Assembly: GCA_008638375.1 (NCBI GenBank)
Contig: CM018031.1
Location: 2,455,001 to 2,519,000 of the forward strand
Origin: Nyssa sinensis
Taxonomy: Eukaryota; Streptophyta; Magnoliopsida; Cornales; Nyssaceae
Reading direction: 5' to 3'
DNA: 64,000 bases
Part shown: positions 17,832-28,946 of the stretch, piece after piece
Numbering within the stretch: the stretch's first letter is position 1
How the letters are laid out: each line of letters starts with the position of its first letter
Program-made: the position numbers and the translations under genes
The notes under the pieces: model-generated
What the model was told of the DNA's origin: nothing
What the model saw: only the letters and a program-made list of their open reading frames with translations
Database searches by the model: none

Positions 17832-20800
17832 ATGACGGAGGCGGTGATAAGGAAGAAACCGGGGATGGCGAGCGTGAAGGACATGCCGGTCCTCCAGGAC
17901 GGTCCGCCACCGGGGGGTTTTCCACCTGTCCGGTTCGCCCGGCGGATTCCCAATAAGGGTCCCAGCGCCGTTGCCATTTTTCTCGCTGCTTTCGGCGCTT
18001 TCTCTTGGGGCATGTACCAGGTCGGCCAGGGAAACAAGGTCCGAAGGTCAGCTCTTCTCCATCATCATCATCTTCTTCATGATTTCTTTCATCTGTGGGT
18101 GTGTATATACATAATATAATATATAATACAGATTGATAGATAGATAATACACGTGGGTCTCGATGAGGGGTATTCTTTGATTTTTATTACTCTGATTGAT
18201 GACGAGTGTTGACAATTAAGTTTTACTAATTCTTCGAAAAGAATTGGGGCAATTTGGAAAATCTTGTAGGCGTTTCTGTTTTCAACTGAACATCTTGTTG
18301 CGTTCCCATGTTTTTGCATTGGTTAAAAAACATTGACTAATCGGGTCATTGTGACTGCATGTTTTTAATTAGCGGAAATATGAATCGCGCAAATACTGGC
18401 TGTAAATTCAGAATATTTGTCTCAAATTAAGAAAATTTTGAATTTGGGATTTGGTAATATTAGTTTTTGTAATATTATTTATCGAGTTGAGGAAATTTTA
18501 GACGATTTATTGCAGGATTCACTTGAAATTTGGTAGTTTTTTGAAATTTGAAAATTTTAGGTTTGGATTGGACTTCCAAATCTACTTCAGATTTACAACT
18601 TCAGGAGTCAGGACAATGGGTGTATGCCACTTGTATTATTATAGATGTTTGATTTTTTTTCTTCAATAACTCAGTATCTGACCCTTCGGGCCAACTAATC
18701 CGGGGGTTTGATTTGTATTATATTTGATGTTTGATGATGTTCATGTGAATTTGCCTCCTTGATATTTAAGGGTTGTGAAAATATTTAGGCCAAACTTGAC
18801 AATGTGACAAACAGATTCATGGCCTTTTGTCTATATATGCTTCACGGGAATGATTTTAAGAGCCTCAGTTTGATTGTCTTTAAGGAAGGGGTGATCGAGG
18901 AGGACTCAGGGTGTGGAAGATTGGGCTGTGCACCTACGGTGTAATGCATTTGCTATATTGAAAGAAAAACAAAGGAAACATATATATGATAAGTCTATGG
19001 AACCCACTATGCTTGATAGAGCAATTATTGGAATGGCAACAATGACATCTTCATAAGATTGTGTAATGAATAGAAGCTTTGCTGACTACAAAAGGTGTGC
19101 ATTAAGATGAGGATATTGAGTTATACAAGCCGAAAAAATGAGGATACTACTAGACTACTAAATGTGGCAACTTTTGTCAAGACGTGGGAGAAGCTCAATA
19201 AGTATACACGGGTTGAATTGTTAGTTTAACAGCATAGAAGATGTGAATCTGAATGAGTAGAAGGTAAGGGTTCAACTTGGGTGGCCCAAGCTTGGGTTGA
19301 GGCGTGTCCAAGCCTAGCCCAACCTTGAGCCCAAGCAATTAAGCTTGAGCTCAGTCTCAAATTAAAATTTATTTGTATTGGGTTCAACCCAAACCTGAAC
19401 AATTTTGAATTTGCGTCCAACTTTTTTTTGAGAGAAATAAAATTACTTTGGAAAACATAGGTAGAAAACTTTCCTTGAAAATTGTTCTGGTGTTGAGTTT
19501 GTATCCAACTTTTTTATTTATCGAAATGAAATATGTTTTGAAGCTCGTGAAAGTTAAAAAGAGAAGGATGAACTTCTGATTGAAATATGTTGAGTTTGTA
19601 TCAAACATGTTTTTTTTAATTGAAATAAAATATGTTTTGAAGCTCATGAAAATTTAAATGGAATTTGAATCTTATTTGGTTACTATATTTAGTAAGGTAC
19701 TTTTTAGAATGTTTATGCATTTCTCTTGGGTCTTCTAACATCTATAAATAGATGTGTGGGTGCTAGACTCTGCTGTCACATGGCTCTATTGGGCCATTGC
19801 ACAAGAAGCACGCAACTTGTAGTCGATACACTTAATTCAATCCTTCTATGTAATTAATTCCAATATAAAGTTTTTTTTATAAGAATATTGACAATTTATG
19901 CATTTTAATAATGGTTGTTTTCATTATCTATTTCTTAGTTAAAAAGAAAACCAATCTTGAAACTAGAACTGTCTCACAAACCGACCATGTCATTTGTAGA
20001 GCCTACTCCCGACATATGACATTCTCGGGTATGGGGCAGGTAGCATATTCCCCTTAACTTATAAAATAAATAAAATAATAATAATAAATAAATAAAAACT
20101 CAAGGTGTCTCCATTTCAAATTTAATCTTGAATTGTAGAGCATAGGCTAAATTGTTCCCAAGTATTGACCTGATATGGCATGTGGATAAGCTCATTATAT
20201 TGTGCGGTTTTTGGAGGGGAAATGGTAGTTGAACCCAGGTATACTTGTATTATAGTTTGATGGTGTTCCAGCGATCTTTTTGCTTGTACTAAGTGGTCAT
20301 CGATCACAACAAAAAACTTGGCCGTTATGGTTGTTGGTCTGTTATATTGTGTGCGGAACAGCACATTATAACAGCTCACTCCGAGTTTATTTTATTTTAT
20401 TGTTTTATTTATTTACTTTTTTTATGAGTTATCTCCCCTTTTGTTTCAAAAACAAACATTCAAGAGTGATTTGAGCTTTCATTTTGTGGTTTGAATAAAC
20501 TGCTGTTGATTGAGTTTTTTAGGTCTACTTACTTTTAGCATAGATCTACTAAGTTTGGGTGTAGATATGCTTACATGGAAGATAAATCTAGTTTTTTGGT
20601 GGGTAGGTCTTGTAATTTGAACTTTGGAGAGGGTTAAGAATCTTAACTTTTACATTTGATGTATTTTTTCATTTACTTTAAATTTTAGTTTTTTAGTTTG
20701 TTGTATATAACTTATACGAGCATGATCTGATAAATTATGTGTTTTATTTTTTTTCATTTTTAAATTTTTGTAGTATTATTTTATTTTATTTTTCCTTCCA

Positions 20801-23309
20801 TAAGTAATCAAAGTAAAGTACTAAGATATATTTTTTTGCATTATTTAGTTTATATGACTCGTATGAGCATGATCCCATGGTATATTTAAGTTTTAGTTTT
20901 TTTTTTTTTGTAGTATTAATTGGTTTTTTAATTTTTCCTTCCATAAATAATTATACTAGAGTACTGTACTAATTTTTTAGTATAATTTTATTTTATTTTT
21001 TCATTGCATAATTTGTTTTACCATTGGTTCTATATAGTATATAGTGCTTAAGTCGTGAATGAGTAATGACTAAACTAAACTAATTTTTTAATGTTATCTT
21101 ATTTTATTTTTCATTGCATTTTTTTGTCAATTGTCATATTCATAACTAATTAGTAATTACTAATTTACTATATAGTTTTATTAATATTACTATATATTAA
21201 ATTACTAATTAAGTGACTAAACTAAATTATTTTTTTAGTATTATTTTACTATTACTACTTATTAGTTAGTATTTAGTATTTAGTACTTGAATTTGTATTT
21301 GTATTTGTTTTCACAAATGCATAATGTTATTCATTCATGTTAATTGGATTTTATTTTTTTCATAAATGCAGAATACTTAACAATTAAAACGATGCATCAC
21401 AGGGGAGGGAAAGGTGATGCTCATGCCCCTAGTAGTGATTGGATGACAGTTTGTAACTCTGTTTTCAGATAGTAGGCAACAGTTGACAACTTGACTGACA
21501 AGTTATGTGGAAGAGTTGTTAATGGGGGAACTATTCAATTGAAGCAACACTTTGTGCATATAAGAGGTCAAATTGTACCATACCGTAATGGATCTCGAGA
21601 AATTAAAGAATAAATGATGATGCATCTTGCAGGTTACAAGGAAAAACAAATTCAGAAAAGAAAACAAAGAGAAGAAGTGGAAGAACAAATCAGACAATCT
21701 CAGTGTGACGATGATTATGGGTTTGGTGACTCTTATAATTGCATTTCTAGTTATTATTTATATTGGTTAGTGCAATATTATTCATAATAGATGATACTTT
21801 TCATTAATTTAAGTTTAAAAAATCAATATAGAATCTAATGTAATAAGGATCTTTCTAGGTGCCATAAATTGAAAACAAAGAATAAAAAACACTAAACTGT
21901 GCCAAATTGAGGTCAAAACATACATGTTAGTGGTTTTTAAGGGGTTTGGTAGTAATTGAAAGAAGAAAAAAAATCACAGGAACAGTTTCCTATTCCCATT
22001 ACATATTGACTGATACTCTCGATATAGTTACACCATGACCGCAACTGTTACATATCCCAATGCAATTTAAAACCATGGGCAAGAGTGGCTTCTTCATAAG
22101 AATCATTATTATAGATTGCAGTCTTTGTTTAATTGTTGTTAAATTTTCTTGTACATTTGGATGAACTTACCATGTATATTTTGGAAGGGGTCCTGGCAAA
22201 TGTTGTAAGGTCTCATTGTGAAGCTAGAATGTGGTTGAGTTAGAACTATGGAAATATATTTTTGAATTTAAAGGTTTCAGGGTAAGTCCGGGCTATCGTT
22301 GAGTATATATAGTGTAACTTCAGTGCAAATGGGGGTTGAGGGAGGGATAAGTAAAAATGGATAGGAAGTTGGGTTGCAATGGATATTATTCACATAAAAA
22401 AGTAAAATGGATGAACTAGAGAGTGCCTCTGCAGTGTTGTTTATCATAGAATCTCTGTGAAAATTTTTATAAGATGGCCATACGGCCAATAGACTATATA
22501 ACATGTAATGGACAATAAAGAAACACATTAAAATATGAGTGTAGCTGGAATGCTAGTGTTTTAGATGGGTGAACATAAGAGATAATGCAGAGAATAATAT
22601 ACAATGTATTTGCAGGAGGCTATAGGTGGTGCCAATTGAGGGCTAGATGCAGCAATCTTGTGGAAGACAGTTCAGCCAGGTGCACCAAAGAACAATATCT
22701 TATTGATTGTATCCGCAAGAGGCTATAGGTGGTGCCGATTGAGGGCTAGGTGCAGCAATGCTGTGGAATACAGTTCAGCCAGGTGCACGAAAGAACAATA
22801 ACAGCATTGGAAACTAGTGATTCGGTCACATCAGAGGCGGTGAAAAATGTTGTACCTCTGATTTAAAAAGGATATCTATGATTTTAGGTCTCGTCAGCCC
22901 AGCACAATGGTGCGGGTTTGAGTCTTGGAAATAAAAGCCTTTGAAAATTGCAGGTAAGACTGCCGACTGCTGACTTATTTACCTCCCCCAGACCCTGCCA
23001 AGTGTGGGAACCTTCACTTATTCAACAGTGAATATCTTTAAATGTACAAATATGTTATATGCCTAAGTATGCCAGTTTCTTTGTGTCTTGAAACTTCTTG
23101 CTCTTATCATTACCCATTTTTCTCCGCCTTCATTTTACAGTAATTATTGCTAATGCTACTACTGTTATAATTGTAGTACGATCCACGAGGGTACTAAATA
23201 ATAATAATAATAATAATAATAATATTTTTTTGATAAGCAATACTAATACTAATAATAATACCAACACTTGAGAGGTTGTGGGTTGAAGTCCCCTTAAGGA
23301 TCAAAGTAA

Positions 23310-23349
<40 letters not shown>

Positions 23350-24241
23350 TCTACCTGTCCAAAAAAGAAGAAGTGATGATGGTGATAAATGTAGAACAAA
23401 TTAATACTACTCAACAAGCCTTAATCCCAGCTAACTTGAGTCAGCTACATGGATCTGTCATCTTTATTCAGCTCTTTATAGGAGTGACGACAACGATGAT
23501 AAATATAGAACAACAACGACAACAATACTCAACAAGCCTTAATCCCAGCTACCTACATTCATGATTCAGCTACATGCAGTTGTCATCTTTAGTTACCTCT
23601 TTATATAGCCATATCCTTGGTTAAATCCAAGGCAAACATGTCCAAAAATACTGATATATATTTTTAATTATTATTGTTATTACTATTATTATTTTGGATG
23701 GACACAAGTAAGGATGTTTATACGTTGTTCTCTAATACACTCTCCACTTTAGCATCTGTTATAGTAGAAACAAATGACCAGTGGTAGTTTACTCTTGGAT
23801 TAAGGCTATCTGATATCCTTCAGTATAAAACTTAAATATCTGGAAAATTTTGTTGATGTATAAAGTTCTCTGGAAAAACCGTTGATGTATGATATGGTAA
23901 TAATATCTACTTTATATAGGGCAATTAAGGAAGAAAAATATGCTGCCCGCAGAGCTATCTTGCCAATGCTTCAAGCTGAAGAGGATGAAAGGTAATCTTT
24001 TTTTTTTCCAGCAGTGCCTTTCCTCCAATCCCCAGTTTATTCACCTTACTATACAACTTGAACATCTTCTCTTTTTGTTGTGCTTTCTTTATTTAGATTT
24101 GTCAAAGAATGGAAGAAGTATCTTGAGGAAGAAGCTAGGATAATGAAGGACGTGCCTGGTTGGAAGGTTGGTGAAAATGTCTACCACTCTGGAAGATGGA
24201 TGCCTCCTGCAACTGGTGAACTCCGTCCTGATGTCTGGTAA
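17832..24241 (+). CDS. NDUFA13: NADH dehydrogenase 1 alpha subcomplex subunit 13 (GRIM-19 homolog)
   Basis: This is an accessory subunit of mitochondrial respiratory complex I, also found in plant complex I. Three exons, 17832-18046, 23920-23991 and 24097-24241 (TAA), join in phase to encode 143 aa, the normal length for plant homologs. The N-terminus [20 protein letters not shown] is followed by the Gly/Pro stretch [20 protein letters not shown]. One predicted membrane helix lies at about residues 45-66 ([20 protein letters not shown]). A charged helix ([20 protein letters not shown]) leads to the conserved end [20 protein letters not shown]. Junctions are GT-AG. The first intron is 5.9 kb and full of repeats. 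The reading frame is intact, unlike its two left-hand neighbours. Confidence 0.97.
20700..20965. repeat. about 146-bp degenerate tandem duplication in NDUFA13 intron 1
   Basis: Two AT-rich copies can be aligned, with anchors ATATAACTTATACGAGCATG near 20705 and ATATGACTCGTATGAGCATG near 20851. Each is followed by similar T-rich sequence and TTTTTCCTTCCATAARTAAT. The origin is unknown. It lies just upstream of a hAT transposase remnant and could be part of the same element. Confidence 0.55.
21392..21766 (+). mobile_element. hAT-type transposase remnant, BED zinc-finger region
   Basis: In one frame from the ATG at 21392 the sequence reads [20 protein letters not shown], then two adjacent TAG stops, then [20 protein letters not shown], a TAA, and a charged [20 protein letters not shown] stretch. 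This order matches the N-terminal BED zinc finger of plant hAT transposases, pattern C..C...NGG...LK.HL followed by a Lys/Glu-rich linker. At least one zinc-binding Cys and the catalytic region are missing. It is a dead fragment in an NDUFA13 intron. Confidence 0.7.
22600..22803. repeat. 103-bp tandem duplication
   Basis: AGGCTATAGGTGGTGCC begins at 22617 and again at 22720. The following sequence, through GAGGGCTAG, ACAGTTCAGCCAGGTGCAC and AAAGAACAATA, is about 95% identical between the two copies. It lies immediately upstream of an Au-SINE-like element in NDUFA13 intron 1. Confidence 0.85.
22885..23040 (+). repeat. Au-SINE-like element (NDUFA13 intron 1)
   Basis: The element starts with the tRNA-like GTCAGCCCAGCACAATGGTG, then a B-box-like GGGTTTGAGTCTTGGAAA. 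Next come AGCCTTTGAAAATTGCAGGT, AAGACTGCC, and CCCAGACCCTGCCAAGTGTG with GGAACCTT. These blocks match the Au SINE consensus in order, as at 7.9 kb. Confidence 0.75.
23310..23349. repeat. (GT)n(GA)n compound microsatellite
   Basis: A GT tract passes directly into a GA tract. It is preceded by GAGAGGTTGTGGGTTGAAGT, which is B-box-like, so it may be the tail of another SINE copy. An (AAT)n tract at about 23200-23223 lies just upstream. Confidence 0.85.
23380..23610. repeat. 118-bp tandem duplication containing CAAGCCTTAATCCCAGCT
   Basis: Two copies are anchored on ACTCAACAAGCCTTAATCCC at 23409 and 23527. Each is followed by CAGCTACATG and TGTCATCTTTA. Similar CCTTAATCCCA...GGCTACATG blocks are common interspersed repeats in dicot genomes, from memory. 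It ends about 300 bp upstream of NDUFA13 exon 2. Confidence 0.7.
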
Positions 24242-24923
24242 TATGTTGGTGTTTCGATTGTTGTTCTTGGGTGCATAAAGTATCAAACGCTTGTTTGCTT
24301 ACTCTCCATGTGAGTTTCTTACTCTCCTTGGGCTTGTCTTTCTTCAAGGGAAATAAAAATGTAACTGAAAAACCTTCTTACATGCATTTGAAATGTTACA
24401 ATAGTATTTGTTTTATGTTAATTCTGATTCTCTCCTTTAAAGTTTGGGTCTTTAAGACCTTTTGACTTCCATCTTTCATTGCAGTTGGTGGAAATCAAAC
24501 TATTGGATGAACCTTGCTGCGATGTTACAATTTCCATGTCTTTGTTCTTTGTTACTTTCAAGGCTATTTGAATCATAGACGTGTGTTTGATGACCCTATG
24601 GTAGGTTTCATCTTTGGTGTGGGAACTCCACTTCTTCCCGTGCTGTGTACGTGTATATATATATACCTTGGGGCCAAAAGTTTCCACTTCAAGTGATTGC
24701 TCAGTGTATTGTCACTGCTGTATGTTTTTCGAGACAGCAAAATTGAGCACACAACATTATGCTTGAATTTGTGTTTATTCCATGAGAGCAGTTTTGTCCT
24801 CCCTCATGAGCAGCAGGAGGAACGAGGAGTTATCAAGCTTAGCATTATTCATATGTGAAATTAGTTGTCATAAGTTATTTGCATTGTTTGCTGCATAGTT
24901 TTAAGTATGGTCTCATTTAATGA

Positions 24924-25425
24924 CTAGGAAGCACAAATATTTTATTTTGGCTCACGTATCCATGTCGAACACTTCCTGGACATGTGTCGGACACGTAAAA
25001 AAAAAGTATCCAATTTTTATTTTCTGAATTTCGAATATGTTAGGGACACGTTTGGTACATTTTTTGTGTGGATTTTTCCCTCTTTTTCTCTTTTTTGTTA
25101 TGTTTTTTGGTTATTTATACACACACACACACACATATATATATTTACATATATATGTTCTATGAAGTAGAAAGTAAATTTTTTTTGGAACTTTAAATCA
25201 CGTTGATGATTAAATGAAGAAGTTATTGAATTTTTATTTAATAATTTTGTTATTTTAATATCTTAATAATATTTTACTGATTGGTGTGATATTATGCCAA
25301 GTTTAATTAAAATAATGTTAGTTTTTTATTATATGGTCATTTGAAAAATATTGTTTATATATATATATATATATATATATTTAACGTGTTCTTAACATAT
25401 TAGTGTCAATGTTGAATCATTTGCC
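24924..25425 (-). mobile_element. MITE copy, CTAAGAAGCAC family (expanded, one end decayed)
   Basis: It starts CTAGGAAGCACAAATATTTT and continues through GGCTCACGTATCCATGTCGA and ACTTCCTGGACA. This matches the reverse complement of the right end of the well-defined copy at 54948-55310. The middle (ATTAAATGAAGAAGTTATTG, ATGCCAAGTTTAATTAAAAT) also matches in reverse. It has gained (AC)n, (AT)n and T-rich expansions, and its far terminus is eroded. It lies about 0.7 kb downstream of NDUFA13. Confidence 0.75.
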
Positions 25426-27402
25426 ATCAGAGTTGTCAGACCTTGGCATATTTACAATGCAATTTGTTTATTCCTTTAAAAGCTTTTTGTTTTTTGTTTT
25501 TTTTTTCCTATTTGAAGCATATGAATCTGAAATTCTGTGGGGGAAGAACAAATTTCACTGGTACTCCATTTGTTAGTGAAACTACACTCTTTTCTAAAAG
25601 CAGTGAAATTTGTGTCCGTACTGTGAATTTTTTTTTATCAAGTTTATTGGATCCGCATAATGAAATTTTATTGTCTCTGGATTTCTATTCTCTAATCATT
25701 CTCTCCCTCGGTCACACAATTCTTTTTTGTGTCAAGGCTTAAAACAGTGAAGTTTCACGTAGAATCCAGCTATCATTGGGTGGCTCCCTCCCCTGGTTTC
25801 TACTTTTAATACCATGATGGATTAGAAGACAAGCAGTGAAAGCATCAGAAGCACAGATACAAGCTGTGAAAGAAAGAAAAAAAGGGCAAGATCAGCTTTG
25901 GTTGCGATGCAAATGACCATACTGTTTCACTGACTAACCAATACAAGCCTATGAGCTGATGGAGCATAGCCTGAGACTGACGACTATCTATCTCGATCAC
26001 TGATATGGGGTTTGAACCAGACTTGAACCATCAGTAGAGTCGCATTGTGTTGTTCTCGCTGCCACGAGTATGAGCTCAGTCCTGCCAAGATATATACCCT
26101 TCCCGATACCTTGTTCACATGCCTGAGAAAACATTTTAGGGAGGAGAGAGTTGTACATGAGGGTGCGTTTGAGAAATCCAGAGATTGGTTAGAGACGGAG
26201 GGATGGTGGTGTTGGGGCGTCCGTGTTGATGATGTTTTGTGGTTTTTGATGTGGGGAGAGAGAGAGAGAGGACGGAAAGAGGGAAGAAACTGATTTTGAG
26301 AGAGACATGTCCACTGGAAGTAGGGTTTCACAGGCAGAGGAGCGGAGCACGATGCTTGTGAGAAGCAAAGCAACCAGAGATTCTTGGCTAAAATTTCAGT
26401 AATTATATTGAGGTTAGATAGTCATTAAAAAAATGCATTCCTTTCAGATAATCAATGATGGACCTCAACTCAAAAGCACTAAAAGGTTGGACTTCTAATA
26501 ACAAAAAGAACGAGTCTGGACTCACTTTCCAAACTGTCACATCTCAAAACTTATTTTTTGCGAATTAGGAGAATGGGATTAAACTAATACAAACAGAGTT
26601 TAATTTAACACGGGTTCAGATGAATTACACTTAACAATAATAATAAGTATGCAGCAGAAGCAACGACACATCAAAACATCTCATGCATCTTGTCCATATA
26701 CTAGTTCATTACAATATCACACTCAATGATAACATTGTTTAAATCTCATCAAATTCCCGGAGCATATTGCTACACCAACAAAACTTACATTCATGTTACG
26801 TATTTACATGTCTGAACTTGATACACAAATATTCACATATCTATAAACTTATTGCTACTACATAGCATCTTGCATATTAGCCTTACACCTTATTTCTCAT
26901 TTACAATCACTGTCTGTCCTTTTTCTTTCGTCTTGCATACACTTAAAAAATGATAGATAATTTATTTTTTCAATACTGGGTATACCATCAATCTATTTTT
27001 TTATAAAACCAAAATAAAATAATTCATTAATGAAAGTTCACATTTAAGTAAAATTCTAACATTTTGATGCCTACATGACTGTCGCTAAAGGAATTTTTAA
27101 GTGGAATAGCTACATTTATTTTTCAATGGGCCAAATTAATCAGTCTACCATGTGTACAAAAATGGCCTTGTGGATCTCCTTAAACTTTTTTCACTGAAAA
27201 AACTTCTCGTCTCTCACTGGGGATGAAAGAAATGACAATGACATGCCTCCATTTTAGGAGCCATGAATGGTGAATGTGAACTTGTTTCATCATTAAACAA
27301 ACCCTCTTTGGCCAATCAATCTCAGCTCACACCATACAAACCCCTCCATGCTTTCCCCACCCATCATCACTATAGCCTAGACCTTAGAGGTCAATATCAT
27401 AA

Positions 27403-27420
27403 CATATATATATATATATA
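27403..27420 (+). promoter_or_regulatory. (TA)n tract, probable TATA region of the BAHD gene
   Basis: A (TA)n tract lies about 55-70 bp upstream of the BAHD start codon, at a distance that fits a TATA element with a short leader. A second TATATCA lies near 27431. This is inferred from position and composition only. Confidence 0.4.
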
Positions 27421-27474
27421 ACAACTACAGTATATCATTTTAAACTCGTGAACTTGCTGTAGCACCCTCTCACC

Positions 27475-28946
27475 ATGGAGATCACTACTTCTTTAACAGA
27501 CCAAGATGTAGTAAAGAAAGAACCAGTGAAACTGCTCTCTCCAAAGAATCCAACACCAGTGGAGACCATTTACCTATCAAACATTGATCAAGCAGTAAAT
27601 TTTCCTGTTGAAACTATCTTCTTTTTTGAAGTCCCCCCAAACAAGAGCTCCTCAACAACACTCCATATCTCTGAAGCAGTGAAGAAAGCAGTGGCAGAGG
27701 TACTCTTGGTCCCTTACTATTTCATGGCTGGTAGGCTTAACTTCAACCATGGAACCAATAGGTTGGAGCTTCTATGCAACAATGCTGGAGTCCTCTTTGT
27801 CAGTGCCACATCAAGGCTTAAAATGAAGGATCTTGGAAATCTTTCTCTACCGAATTCAACGTTTGATCATTTCATTCATCGGCCTGGAATATACAAAAGC
27901 CTAGCAGAAACAGCCCTTTTCACAATCCAGGCAATTCTAACATAATCTCTCACATCAAAATCAAATTACCCAGATGATTAATTTTTAGGAACATCTTAGC
28001 CATATTTTTTGACCCTTTTTTTCATCGATTATATATTTTACAGGTGACAAGGTTCAAATGTGGTGGTTTTGCACTTGGGTTTGTGACAAATCATGGTGTG
28101 CTTGATGGAAAATCAGCTAGTGAGATGTTTCATAACCTTGCCTCTATATGCAGAGGAGAAGGCCTAAAAACCCAAGTCATCAACAATGACAGAACATTCA
28201 TTAGAGCAAGAAACCCACCTCATATTAAATACCCACATAAGGAATATGTAAAGCTAGCAAAAAATTCTTCTCTTGCCACAACATTCACGTCCCCAGACCA
28301 AACGTCCCCATCTCCACTGGTTTTCTCAGACAAATATGTTCACAAACTCTTCTCTTTCACACCTGAAATAATCAGCTCACTCAAAGAAAAAGCTGTGACC
28401 AAGTGCTCAAGCTTTGAAGCCATTGTAGCCCATCTCTGGAAAGCAAGAACTAAGGCAGTTTTTGAAAACCTTGATGATTTCTCAACAGTTCTTTTTGCAG
28501 TGGATGTAAGGTCTAAAATATCACCACCTTTGCCAAGTGGATTTGCAGGAAATGCTGTGATCACAGCTTTTGCCACTGAAAAAGCGAAGGATTTGGTGGA
28601 GAAGCCATTATCCTTCTGTGTTGGGAGGGTGAAGGAAGCTAGAGAAAGAGTGACAGATGAGTATGTGAGATCAGTGATAGATTGGTTGGAGGTATACAAA
28701 GGAATTCCTGCAACTTATAATGGGAATTTCTATGTTTCAGCTTGGTGGAAACTGCCTTTTCAAGAGCTTGATTTTGGATTTGGAAACCCTGTTCATGGTG
28801 GACCAGTTGTGAGTGGTAATGATGAGTTTGTTTTACTGCTTTCTGATGGGATTTGTGTGGGAAATGGGGGATCAGGGATTAACGTGTGGATGGGCCTTGA
28901 AAAAGAGAAGATGAAGAGCTTCATGGCTCATGTTTATGAGATATAA
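27475..28946 (+). CDS. BAHD-family acyltransferase (GLAUCE / hydroxyacid feruloyltransferase-like)
   Basis: BAHD enzymes move an acyl group from a CoA thioester to an alcohol or amine in the cytosol. Two exons, 27475-27930 and 28044-28946, encode 452 aa, typical for the family. The start METTTSL-like MEITTSLTDQ sits in the good context ACCATGG. Conserved blocks are VETIYLSNIDQ, VPYYFMAGRLNF, FKCGGFALGF, the catalytic HxxxD motif as NHGVLDG (His169, Asp173), VDVRSKISPPLPSGFAGNAV and the structural motif DFGFGNP at about residue 395, where most members have DFGWG. The 113-bp intron sits just before the FKCGG block; its donor reads CAG|GCAATT and its acceptor TTTTACAG, so it is apparently a GC-AG intron. 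Without splicing, translation would stop at 27943. The resemblance is closest to the plant clade containing GLAUCE and omega-hydroxyacid feruloyltransferase. The actual substrate cannot be told from sequence. Confidence 0.92.

Larger units (their letters stand above)
24242..27474. other. intergenic region between NDUFA13 and the BAHD gene
   Basis: Apart from a MITE copy (listed) I see no supported gene. One open frame on the minus strand at 25984-26373 (129 codons) has a Ser/Pro/His-rich sequence with no family resemblance and is probably fortuitous. Roughly 26540-27060 is AT-rich. A (TA)n tract near 27403 forms the likely TATA region of the BAHD gene. Confidence 0.5.

Noticed and set aside
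22600..22803. CRISPR-like or array-type repeat
   Set aside because: Only two direct copies of 103 bp in an intron of a nuclear plant gene; it is an ordinary tandem duplication.
25984..26373. 129-codon open frame on the minus strand
   Set aside because: The sequence is Ser/Pro/His-rich with no recognisable motif, has no supporting exon structure, and an overlapping plus-strand frame is equally open. It is probably chance.
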